Positions 36,853 through 46,298 of a stretch of 64,000 bases of DNA are shown here, piece by piece. Source of the DNA: JAVEDQ01 sp963783105 (GTDB taxonomy: Bacteria > Actinomycetota > Actinomycetes > Frankiales > Frankiaceae). Made by a program: the position numbers and the translations under genes. The stretch covers positions 620,001-684,000 of the forward strand of contig CAWAMI010000001.1 of assembly GCA_963783105.1 (NCBI GenBank), in the 5' to 3' direction. The stretch's first letter is position 1, and every line of letters begins with the position of its first letter. Under the pieces are notes generated by a model. The model was not told the origin of the DNA. It did not search any database and worked only from the letters and a program-made list of their open reading frames with translations.

Positions 36853-38639
36853 TCGGCAGGACGCCGCCGGGCGACAGGGCGCAGACTGCCCCCGTGCGCA
36901 TCAGCCGTCGAAACCTCCTCCGAGGGGGCGCGGTCGTCGCGGCCGTCGCTGCCGCCGGCGCCACGGAGCGCCGGTTCCTGGGGCGCTCGGGCTCCGACGT
37001 CGCCGCCGCGGCCTCGGGACCGCCACCCACCACGGTGGAGGGGACGATCCTGCGCGGCCCCGCCGTCAACGCGGGCGGATACGTGCGGCTGGTCTCGGGC
37101 CCGGGTGAGCCGCATGTCGTCCGCACCGACCTCGGCGGTGCGGTCGCGGCGGACCGGGCCGGTCGCCGCCGGGCGCTGCTCTCCTTCGGTCACCTCACCG
37201 ACCTGCACGTCGTCGACGCCCAGTCGCCCGCCCGGGTCGAGTTCCTCGACCGCTACAACGACAGCATGCCGAGCGGCCCGTTCGCCGCCGCCTACCGGCC
37301 GCACGAGATGCTCTCCACCCAGGTGGCGAACACGATGGTCGCCAGCATGGCGGCGTTCCGGACCGGTCCCGTCCTCGCCGCCCCGATGCGCTTCGCCGTC
37401 AGCACCGGGGATGCCGTGGACAACTGCCAGCACAACGAGCTGCGCTGGATGATCGACCTGCTCGACGGCGGGAAGAACCTCCGGCCCGACTCGGGGAACC
37501 CGAACCGCTACGAGGGCGTCGCCGACGACGCCCCCCGCTGGTACGACACCCGCTACTGGCACCCGGACGGACCTCCGCCCGGCCGATCCGACGACGTCGC
37601 GCACGCCCGGTACGGCTTCCCCCGTGCTCCGGGGTTGCTCGACGCCGCGCGGCGCCCGTTTCGCACGGCCGGACTGTCGATGCCGTGGTACGCCGCCTAC
37701 GGCAACCACGACGGGCTGGTCCAGGGCAACGCTCCGCCCACGCCGGCGCTGAACGCCATCGCGACCAGCGGAGCGAAGGTCGTGGGGCTGCAACCCGGAG
37801 TCGACCCGAACACCGTCGTGACCGCCCTGCTCGCCGGCAAGGCGCCGCCCGCCGGCCTCGTCGTCGCCCGGCCGGTCACCGCCGATCCGAACCGGCGCCT
37901 GGTCAGCAGGCGCGAGACGATCGAGGAGCACTTCCGCACCGGGGGCACGCCCCCAGGCCACGGGTTCACGGCCGCGAACCGGACCAGCGGGACGGCCTAC
38001 TACCGGTTCGAGCCCTCGCCCGACATCCGGGCGGTCGTGCTGGACACCGTCAACCCCGGCGGCCTGTCCGACGGCTCGCTCGACCGGCAGCAGTTCGACT
38101 GGCTGGCCGACGAGCTGGCGACCGCCGGGCGGCGGCTGGTCGTCCTGTTCAGCCACCACACGATCGGCACGCTCACCAACCCCTCGCTCGCCCCCGGCGA
38201 GACGGGCCCCCGGGTGCTCGGCGACGAGGTGACCGCCCTGCTGCTCGCCCACCCGCAGGTCGTGCTGTGGGTCAACGGGCACACCCACGTCAACAAGGTG
38301 ACCCCGCACGCGCGGCCGGCCGGCGGTCCTCCCGGCGGGTTCTGGGAGCTCAACACCGCCTCGCACATCGACTGGCCGCAGCAGGCTCGCCTCGTCGAGA
38401 TCGCCGACAACGGCGACGGCACCCTGTCGGTGTTCGGCACGATCCTCGACTTCGCCGCCCCCGCCGCGGATCCGGCCGCGCTCCGCGCCCCGAACAGCCT
38501 GGCGGCGCTGTCCCGCGAGCTCGCGGCCAACGACTGGCAGGAGCGCACGGGCCACAGCCCGACCGTCGACGGCCGACGCGGGCAGGCCCAGGACCGCAAC
38601 GTCGAGTTGATCGTTCCGGACCCCCGCCGCGCCTCCTGA
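36849..38639 (+). CDS. Tat-exported metallophosphoesterase (TIGR03767-type)
   Basis: This roughly 596-aa exported phosphoesterase has a twin-arginine signal (SRRNLLRGGAVVAAVAAAGA) and phosphoesterase ligand motifs FGHLTDLHVVDAQ, STGDAVDN, YGNHDG, LFSHHT and VNGHTHVN. This matches an actinobacterial family of secreted calcineurin-like enzymes without a known substrate. The start at GTG 36849 overlaps ATPase B and has GGGAG upstream; a GTG at 36894 would give a shorter n-region and is possible. As the only exported member of the three-gene unit it may act on an extracellular or envelope phosphoester connected with the ATPases. Confidence 0.88.
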   Translation: MIGRTPPGDRAQTAPVRISRRNLLRGGAVVAAVAAAGATERRFLGRSGSDVAAAASGPPPTTVEGTILRGPAVNAGGYVRLVSGPGEPHVVRTDLGGAVAADRAGRRRALLSFGHLTDLHVVDAQSPARVEFLDRYNDSMPSGPFAAAYRPHEMLSTQVANTMVASMAAFRTGPVLAAPMRFAVSTGDAVDNCQHNELRWMIDLLDGGKNLRPDSGNPNRYEGVADDAPRWYDTRYWHPDGPPPGRSDDVAHARYGFPRAPGLLDAARRPFRTAGLSMPWYAAYGNHDGLVQGNAPPTPALNAIATSGAKVVGLQPGVDPNTVVTALLAGKAPPAGLVVARPVTADPNRRLVSRRETIEEHFRTGGTPPGHGFTAANRTSGTAYYRFEPSPDIRAVVLDTVNPGGLSDGSLDRQQFDWLADELATAGRRLVVLFSHHTIGTLTNPSLAPGETGPRVLGDEVTALLLAHPQVVLWVNGHTHVNKVTPHARPAGGPPGGFWELNTASHIDWPQQARLVEIADNGDGTLSVFGTILDFAAPAADPAALRAPNSLAALSRELAANDWQERTGHSPTVDGRRGQAQDRNVELIVPDPRRAS

Positions 38640-38663
38640 GGGGATGAGGGGTAGGACAGACGG

Positions 38664-40112
<1,449 letters not shown>

Positions 40113-40198
40113 GGCTTCTTTCCTCGGAACGCATCCCGCGGCCGCCGTCGGCGCACTACGGTGCTGCGGCCCCGATCGATCTTCTCCGAGGAGGAACC

Positions 40199-40891
40199 AT
40201 GGCCGGTCCGTGGCCGACGCAGCAGGTGGGTAGCAAGGGCGAGGACGTGCGGACGGTTCAGTACCTGCTGGACGTCCACGGGCCGGCGATCGCGGTCGAC
40301 GGCCTGTTCGGCCCCGGGACGAAGACCGCGGTGCAGTCCTTCCAGTCGGGACACGGGCTGTCCGCGGACGGGATCGTCGGCGACGCCACCTGGCAGGCGT
40401 TGATCGTCAACGTCGCGTCCGGGGCCTCCGGCGCCGCCGCGCGGGCGGTCCAGGGGCAGCTCGCCACGCAGGGCTGGCGGGTCGCGGTCGACGGCGCCTT
40501 CGGGCCGGCGACCCAGCGGCGCGTGCGCGACTTCCAGGCCGCGCATCACCTGGCGATCGACGGGGTCGTCGGTCCGGCCACGTGGTTCGCCTTGGTCGCC
40601 GGGTTCAACCGGGTCGCCACCCCGGAGCTCGCGGCGCAGACCCTCTACAACTTCTGGGGCGCCAACGACCGCCCCGGCGCGCTGCGCAACGCCACGCAGG
40701 CCGCCGTCGACCTCGTGCTCCGGGGCGAGCGGGGCAGCCTCACCGACCAGGGGTGCGGCCCCGACGACCTGCTCGGGCCGGGCCACTTCATCTGCAGCTA
40801 CACCTACGAGGGTGGGGCGGTGAACTTCCAGGTGCGGGGTAATGGCACCGACGGCTACTACGTCGAGTCCGCGTCGTTCTTCGCGGACTGA
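40199..40891 (+). CDS. Protein with two peptidoglycan-binding domains, no visible export signal
   Basis: This 230-aa protein has two PG_binding_1 repeats (about 5-70 and 75-140), each with the AVDGxFGPxT and DGxVGxATWxAL blocks, and a C-terminal domain (about 145-230) beginning TPELAAQTLYNFWGANDRPGAL. The ATG follows GAGGAGG closely. There is no Sec or Tat signal at the N-terminus MAGPWPTQQVG, which is odd for a wall-binding protein; it may leave by another secretion route or act on spores or phage-like particles. The C-terminal domain is not recognised. Confidence 0.85.
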   Translation: MAGPWPTQQVGSKGEDVRTVQYLLDVHGPAIAVDGLFGPGTKTAVQSFQSGHGLSADGIVGDATWQALIVNVASGASGAAARAVQGQLATQGWRVAVDGAFGPATQRRVRDFQAAHHLAIDGVVGPATWFALVAGFNRVATPELAAQTLYNFWGANDRPGALRNATQAAVDLVLRGERGSLTDQGCGPDDLLGPGHFICSYTYEGGAVNFQVRGNGTDGYYVESASFFAD

Positions 40892-40911
40892 GCGTTCTTC
40901 GCGGATTGAGC
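40876..40911 (+). repeat. 18-base tandem duplication across a stop codon
   Basis: GTTCTTCGCGGACTGAGC (40876-40893) is followed directly by GTTCTTCGCGGATTGAGC (40894-40911), differing at one base. The first copy encodes the last residues SFFAD, the stop and one more base; the second lies just outside the gene. Confidence 0.9.
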
Positions 40912-40955
40912 GGCCTCCGGGGCGCCGCGCAGTCCGAAGGACTAGACAAGGGGGC

Positions 40956-41762
40956 ATGCCTCCTGACGCCAGTCCTGACGCCCCAGCCCGACCCGTCGCT
41001 CTGATCACCGGCGCCTCCGGCGGCATCGGGCTGGAACTGGCGAAGCTGGCCGCCGCGGACGGCCACGACCTCGTCCTCGTCGCGCGCAGCGGCGCGAAGC
41101 TCGCCGGCGTCGCCGAGGAGCTGACCGCGGGTCACGGCGTCGAGGTCGTGCCCGTGGTGGCCGACCTGGCGAAGCCCGGAGGAGTGGCCACGGTGCTGGA
41201 ACGCCTGGGGGACCGGCGCGTCGACGTCCTCGTCAACAACGCGGGCGTCGGTGGGCAGGGCCGCTTCGCCGTCGAGAGGGACCTGGCCGACGACCTCGCG
41301 ATGGTGCAGCTGAACGTCGCCTCGCTGGTCGAGCTGACCGGGTCCCTGCTGCCGGGGATGGTGGAGCGGGGCTCCGGCGGGGTGCTCAACCTGGCCTCGA
41401 CCGCAGGATTCCTCCCCGGTCCGTTGCAGGCGGTCTACTACGCGTCGAAGGCGTTCGTGCGGTCGTTCAGCGAGGCGTTGAGCGAGGAGTGCCGGGGCAC
41501 GGGTGTGCGGGTGACCGCCCTGTGTCCCGGGCCGGTCGACACCGGCTTCGCCGCGGCGGCCGGGCTCGAGGGAACGGTGCTCATGCGGCGCAGCCCCGCG
41601 AAGGTGCCCGCCGAGGACGTGGCGGCCGCCGGGTGGGCGGGCCTGCAGAAGGGGCGCGCCGTGGTCGTGCCGGGCCTGCTCGTCCGCGCCGCCATGCAGG
41701 GGCTGCGGGTCACCCCTCGTCGCGTCGCCGCGCGCATCGCGGAGCGGAGCCAGGCGCACTGA
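40956..41762 (+). CDS. Classical short-chain dehydrogenase/reductase
   Basis: This 268-aa classical SDR has the cofactor motif TGASGGIG near residue 20, NNAG, a structural serine in LASTAG, the catalytic YYASK (Tyr and Lys) and CPGPVDTGF. The product is an NAD(P)-dependent oxidoreductase for a hydroxyl/keto substrate that cannot be predicted; similarity to DltE/YqjQ-like SDRs is suggested by the length and the tail. The ATG at 40956 is chosen to give the usual N-terminus. It converges on the glutaminase gene with 39 bases between stops. Confidence 0.92.
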   Translation: MPPDASPDAPARPVALITGASGGIGLELAKLAAADGHDLVLVARSGAKLAGVAEELTAGHGVEVVPVVADLAKPGGVATVLERLGDRRVDVLVNNAGVGGQGRFAVERDLADDLAMVQLNVASLVELTGSLLPGMVERGSGGVLNLASTAGFLPGPLQAVYYASKAFVRSFSEALSEECRGTGVRVTALCPGPVDTGFAAAAGLEGTVLMRRSPAKVPAEDVAAAGWAGLQKGRAVVVPGLLVRAAMQGLRVTPRRVAARIAERSQAH

Positions 41763-41801
41763 CGGCCCGGCGCTCAGGCCCTGTGCAGCCGGGTGTTCGC
41801 C

Positions 41802-42788
41802 TCAGTACTCGGGGAGGAGCTCGTCCTCCTCCTCGGTCGCGAACAGGTGCAACCCGAGGCGGTCGGACAGCTCCGCGCACACGGCCGTGCCGCGGACGCT
41901 GTTGCCGAACCGGTCCAGGCCCGGGGAGAAGATCCCGATCCCGGCCTTGCCGGGGATGACGACCAGCAGCCCGCCGCTGACGCCGCTCTTGGCCGGAACG
42001 CCGACCGAGTACGCCCACTCGCCGGCGAAGTCGTACATCCCGCACGTGTACATGACCGACAGGACGTCCCGGACGATCTTGCGCGGCAGGGCCCGTCGCC
42101 CCGTTCGGGGGTTTACGCCGCCGTTCGCCAGGGTCGCGGCCATGTATGCGAGATCCCGGCAGGTGACGAGGACGGAGCACTGCCGAAGGTAGAGCTCCAG
42201 GGTGGTCTCGACGTCGCCGGCGAGCATGCCGTCGGCGCGCATGAGGTAGGCGGTCGCCCGGTTGCGGTCCGCGCCCTTGATCTCGGCCGCGAGCGTCGCC
42301 TCGTCCACCCGCAGGTCGTCGTTGCCGGCGCAGCACCGCACCGTGTCCAGGATGCGGGCGACGGTGTCGCTCTGCCCACGTGCCGAGCCGCCCGAGTGGA
42401 CGAGGTCGGTCGTGGCGAGCGCGCCGGCGTTGACCATGGGGTTGAACGGGCGGTTGTGGTGCTCGTCGAACGACAGGGAGTTGAAGGCGTCGCCACTCGG
42501 CTCGACGCCGACGCGCTCGAGCACGCGGTCCCGGCCGTGCTCGGCCAGCGCGACGGCGTGGACGAAGACCTTGGAGATCGACTGCAGGGCGAAGGGGAGA
42601 TCCGCGTCGCCCGCGACCGAGATCGTCCCGTCCACCTCCGCGAGGCAGATGGCGAAGTGGTCCCGCTCCGGGCCCGCCTCCGCCGGGGGGTAGTAGCCGC
42701 GTCGGGGCGAGTAGAAGCGAGCGACGGCCGTCTCGCCGACGTCGAGGTGACGCCGGTGGAGCTCGGCCAGCTCCTCAGCGACGGCCAC
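41802..42788 (-). CDS. glsA: Glutaminase A
   Basis: This 328-aa glutaminase of the serine-dependent beta-lactamase-like fold hydrolyses glutamine to glutamate and ammonia. It has the active-site SxxK in ALQSISKVF, FNSLSFDEHHNRPFNPMVNAGA, CGMYDFAGEWAYSVGVPAKSG and the C-terminal SPGLDRFGNSVRG block. The GTG at 42788 is the most plausible start, overlapping the upstream kinase gene by 14 bases; a TTG at 42896 would lie deep inside that gene. Ammonia release raises pH and its product feeds the glutamate decarboxylase nearby. Confidence 0.9.
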   Translation of the reverse strand: MAVAEELAELHRRHLDVGETAVARFYSPRRGYYPPAEAGPERDHFAICLAEVDGTISVAGDADLPFALQSISKVFVHAVALAEHGRDRVLERVGVEPSGDAFNSLSFDEHHNRPFNPMVNAGALATTDLVHSGGSARGQSDTVARILDTVRCCAGNDDLRVDEATLAAEIKGADRNRATAYLMRADGMLAGDVETTLELYLRQCSVLVTCRDLAYMAATLANGGVNPRTGRRALPRKIVRDVLSVMYTCGMYDFAGEWAYSVGVPAKSGVSGGLLVVIPGKAGIGIFSPGLDRFGNSVRGTAVCAELSDRLGLHLFATEEEDELLPEY

Positions 42789-44250
42789 GTGGTGGAGTGT
42801 GGCGTCGCGGATCCTCCGCGTCGAGGGTCGACGGCTCGCGCGGGCGCAGGGGTCGCCAGCCCGCGCCGGACAGCTGGGACTCGAGGGCAGACGCAACGTC
42901 GGGCGGCCGGGCCCGGGCGAACGCCAGGTGGCGGAGCCGAGCCCAGTTCAGCGCCGGCCGCGGCGCCGGGACGCCGGGCCGCTCCCGGGGGACCCGCACC
43001 CGCAGGGCTCGACGGCGCAGGGTGCAGCGAACGGGCGTCGGCATCGAGATCGCCTCCCCGTCGACGCCGACCGGGACCTCGTCGACGTCGGCATCGACGA
43101 CGACCTCGTCCGCGGTTCCCAGCGTCAGGCCCTCGGAGTGCGTGCGACCGAGCAGGCCGGCCGCCTCCCGGGAGTTGCGGATCCGTACCGCGCTGACGCC
43201 CAGTCGGCCGGTGTCGAGCCGCGCCCGCCGGGACAGCCCTGCGACGTCGTCGGTCTCATAGGGGTTGTTGCTCACGAGGACGGCCTGCGGCTCGATCAGC
43301 TCCGTCTTCCCGTTCTGCCCGGCGCCGCCGTCCACGGTCACCCGGAGGCGGGCCCCGCGCTCGCCGAGCAGCAGGTCGGGGAGCTGCGCCAGGGTGCGCC
43401 GCACCTTGTCGTCGCGGTACGCCGGGTCGCGGACGATCTCCGCGTAGGCACCGAAGGACGCGTTGTTGACGAAGGTGCGGTTGCCGATGCTGCCGAGGTC
43501 GATCCGTAGCTCGACACCGTCGGACAGCGCATCGAGGCATCGGGACGGGTCCTGCCGGTCGAGCCCGAGGTCGAGGGCGAAGTGATTACGCGTGCCGGCG
43601 GAGACCACGAGCAGCGGCACATCGTTCTCGGCCGCCACGGCCGCGACCAGGGCCTGGGTGCCGTCGCCGCCCGCGACACCGAGCAGATCGGCACCGGCGG
43701 CGACCGCCTCGCGGGCCAGCACGGCGACGTCGACGGGATGGTCCGGATCGAGCAGCACCACCTCGCCGCCCAGCGCCCGAGCCTTGCGTTCCAGGTCGAA
43801 GCGGGCCACCTTCCCACCGCCGGAGCGCGGGTTCATGACGAACCACGGGCGAAGCGGCGGGCTCACCTCGCGCTCCGGCATCGCCGAGGACGGCTCGCCG
43901 GAGGCCAGGGCGGCGCGGCCGGATGCGCCGGCGAGAGCGGCCAGGGCGAGGGTGACGAGCACGACCCACAGCAGTCCGCTCACCGCATAGAGCACGAGGA
44001 CGACCAGCGGGCTCGCGACGGCCAGGGCGGCGAAGGTCGAGCGGAGCCGACTCCGGCTGGTCAGGAACTCCCACGCGCCGGCGGCGCACAGGGCCAGGCC
44101 GAGCACCCCGACGAGCACCAGCAGCAGGCTGCGAAAGCCCGCCGCGATGAGCAGGAGGAGGACCGCCGCGGCGGCGAGGGCGAAGGCGAGTCGGGCGAGC
44201 CATCGGTCGGATCGACCGGTCGGCGAGGCCGTCGGCTCGGGTCGGGTCAT
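42775..44250 (-). CDS. Membrane-anchored diacylglycerol-kinase-like lipid kinase
   Basis: This 491-aa protein has four hydrophobic segments in residues about 18-130, then a DAGK catalytic domain with MNPRSGGGKV, GVAGGDGTQALVAAVA (the GGDGT nucleotide motif), SAGTRNHFALDLGLD and NNASFGAYAEIV. It resembles DgkB/YegS-type kinases that phosphorylate diacylglycerol or a related lipid. The ATG at 44250-44248 has GGAGC upstream. It overlaps glsA at its 3' end, so the two form an operon transcribed away from the small SnoaL-like gene. Confidence 0.88.
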   Translation of the reverse strand: MTRPEPTASPTGRSDRWLARLAFALAAAAVLLLLIAAGFRSLLLVLVGVLGLALCAAGAWEFLTSRSRLRSTFAALAVASPLVVLVLYAVSGLLWVVLVTLALAALAGASGRAALASGEPSSAMPEREVSPPLRPWFVMNPRSGGGKVARFDLERKARALGGEVVLLDPDHPVDVAVLAREAVAAGADLLGVAGGDGTQALVAAVAAENDVPLLVVSAGTRNHFALDLGLDRQDPSRCLDALSDGVELRIDLGSIGNRTFVNNASFGAYAEIVRDPAYRDDKVRRTLAQLPDLLLGERGARLRVTVDGGAGQNGKTELIEPQAVLVSNNPYETDDVAGLSRRARLDTGRLGVSAVRIRNSREAAGLLGRTHSEGLTLGTADEVVVDADVDEVPVGVDGEAISMPTPVRCTLRRRALRVRVPRERPGVPAPRPALNWARLRHLAFARARPPDVASALESQLSGAGWRPLRPREPSTLDAEDPRRHTPPRGRR

Positions 44251-44324
44251 GGGTTGCTCCGTGTCGTCGTGTCCGCCGGGCGAGCGTGCTCCGATGTCAC
44301 GCCCCGGCGAATCGCCCGGGCGGC

Positions 44325-44699
44325 ATGAAAGGCCGGTCCGGTTCATCCCGGCCGGACGACGTGGTCGGCAGCTCGCCCGTGCTGACGGTGCGCGGCCGGG
44401 ACGATCTGGTCGACCAGCTACGCCGGCGCAACCAGGTGTTCCGCGACATCGACCTCCAGGTCTCGGCCACCGCGCTCACCGACGGCCGGGTCGTCGCGGA
44501 GTGGTCGCTGTCAGCGGTGCACACCGGGCGTCTGCTGCTGCCGACCGGCCCGGTGCCGCCGACGTCGCGTCGCGTGACGCTCGACGGGGTCGCCATCGTC
44601 CGGTTCCTGGGCTCGCAGATCCGTGAGTTCCGGCAGTACTGGGACGTGCTGGCCCTGCTCCAGGGCCTGGGCGTCGCCGCGCCGGAGCTGACCGGCTGA
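44325..44699 (+). CDS. SnoaL-like (NTF2-fold) protein, N-terminally short
   Basis: This 124-aa protein matches the later two thirds of SnoaL/ester-cyclase-like domains: VRGRDDLVDQLRRRNQVFRDI, VVAEWSLSAVHTG, RRVTLDGVAIVRFLGSQI and REFRQYWDVLALLQGLG. The first helix-turn-strand of the fold (usually an YxxAxNxxD-like start) is missing, and no upstream frame supplies it, so it may be truncated or use another N-terminus. Function unknown. It is convergent with the following membrane gene, stops only two bases apart. Confidence 0.68.
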   Translation: MKGRSGSSRPDDVVGSSPVLTVRGRDDLVDQLRRRNQVFRDIDLQVSATALTDGRVVAEWSLSAVHTGRLLLPTGPVPPTSRRVTLDGVAIVRFLGSQIREFRQYWDVLALLQGLGVAAPELTG

Positions 44700-44701
44700 C
44701 C

Positions 44702-46267
44702 TCACGCCGAGTGCGACGGCTCCTTCTCCGGGGTCTCCTCCTCCTCCGAGACCTGCTCCTTCTCCGACGCTGTGCGCTGGCGCGGAGGCGGCGTCGCCGC
44801 AGGGGTCTGGTCGGGCTCGCCGGTGGCCAGGCGGACGACCGCCAGCTCGTAGAGCGCGACCAGGACCGCGAGCACCAGCAGCGACACGAGCGACAGGTCC
44901 AGGACGAACAGCAGGAGAACGGCCACGACCGCCCCGCCGGCCTGTAGCGCGCCGCGGTTCGCGGCCACCCACCGACGTGTCTTCTCGACCTCCGCCCGGT
45001 CGCGGGCGGCGTCGCCCACCGCCCCGGACGCCGCGCTGCCGGCGGCGCTCGCGTAGCCCGCGAGCCCGCGCGCGACCCGCACCGTGGTCCTCCCCACCGC
45101 GACCCCGGCACGGGCGACGCCGTGCCGCAGGGCGCGTGCCCAGCGGTACGGCCCGCTGAGCAACGCGAGGACGGCGAGGACGAGCGCCACCGCCAGGATC
45201 CAGACGGTGATCAGGACGAGCCGGTCGAGCACGGTGCTCACGATCACGTGCGCGGCCGCCCGGTTCTCCGGCTTCGCGGCCGACGTCAGCCGGTCGTCGA
45301 GGAAGAAGACGAGTCGGCGCAGGAGCACGACGGCCAGGGCGCCGCCGAGCGTCAGCTGCAGCAACGTCCGCCGACGCCGTGGACTGACCACGAGCGCGCC
45401 GATGAACAGGACGGGCAGCAGCACCAGGGACAGCACGGTCAATCGGTCGAACCGGGTCACCGACTTCTGGACCGCCTCCAGCTTCGAGGCCGGGAACAGC
45501 GGCACCTGCCCGCAGGTCTGCGGCAGCGGGCGGTCGAGGGCGGCCGACACCTTCTGACAGGCGACCGCCGGGAGCTCGTCCCCGGAGATCGTCGGGAGCT
45601 TGATGTCCTTTCCGGTGATCGCGCTGAGCTGGGGTTGGACGTTCTGCAGAGCGGCGTTGAGCAGCGGGACCAGGTTCAGCACGACCGTGTCGCCGCTCTT
45701 GGTGATCGTGCTGCTCTGGTCCTTGAGGACCGCCACGAGTTGGGCGTGGGCGTAGCGGTTGGCGTCGGTCCAGAGCTCGGCGAACTGCGGGCTGGTGAGG
45801 GCCTTGTTCATGGCGTCGCCGAAGAAACTCTTCACCTGACCGGAGATGGGTCCGGACAGGAAGGCGGCGCGAGGTGGCAGGGCGTCCTTGATCGCCGGCT
45901 CGGGGTTGACCGCCGCGTAGATCTCGTCGGTCAGCTGGCGAGCGACGGCGGTGGTGACCGTCGGGTTGCTCCCCAGTGGCGCGACGGTGGCGAGGTAGCG
46001 GTCCTCGTCGAAGACCGTGCGGTGCGCCCAGCCCAGCGCCGTGGCGACCGGCAGGAGGACCACGAACACGAGCACCAGCAGCGCGGCCGCGATGCGCCGC
46101 AGGGTGTGCGGGCGGCGCTGCCGGCGTTCACGCCGTTCCAGCTGGGCGGCCAGCGCGTCGCGTTCGGCGCGGAGCCGGGCCAGCTGTACCTGCACGGCCT
46201 CGTCCGGCGACGCGGTCGCGCTCCGACCGGTCTCGGCCTGGGTGTCGGCCTGCAGGTCCTCGGACAT
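44702..46267 (-). CDS. Large actinobacterial integral membrane protein, unknown function
   Basis: This 521-aa protein has an N-terminal coiled coil (about 25-60; VQLARLRAERDALAAQLERR), a membrane helix (about 68-92), an extracytoplasmic domain of about 180 residues with one cysteine pair (ACQKVS and QTCGQV), then at least four more helices and an acidic tail with repeated Glu-rich blocks. It has AGGAGGAGA before the ATG. This topology is seen in uncharacterised actinobacterial envelope proteins. It is followed by no gene on its strand, and lies 31 bases downstream of the ClC gene in a probable operon. Confidence 0.8.
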   Translation of the reverse strand: MSEDLQADTQAETGRSATASPDEAVQVQLARLRAERDALAAQLERRERRQRRPHTLRRIAAALLVLVFVVLLPVATALGWAHRTVFDEDRYLATVAPLGSNPTVTTAVARQLTDEIYAAVNPEPAIKDALPPRAAFLSGPISGQVKSFFGDAMNKALTSPQFAELWTDANRYAHAQLVAVLKDQSSTITKSGDTVVLNLVPLLNAALQNVQPQLSAITGKDIKLPTISGDELPAVACQKVSAALDRPLPQTCGQVPLFPASKLEAVQKSVTRFDRLTVLSLVLLPVLFIGALVVSPRRRRTLLQLTLGGALAVVLLRRLVFFLDDRLTSAAKPENRAAAHVIVSTVLDRLVLITVWILAVALVLAVLALLSGPYRWARALRHGVARAGVAVGRTTVRVARGLAGYASAAGSAASGAVGDAARDRAEVEKTRRWVAANRGALQAGGAVVAVLLLFVLDLSLVSLLVLAVLVALYELAVVRLATGEPDQTPAATPPPRQRTASEKEQVSEEEETPEKEPSHSA

Positions 46268-46298
46268 GTCGGTCTCCTCCTGTGCCCGCACGACGGGC

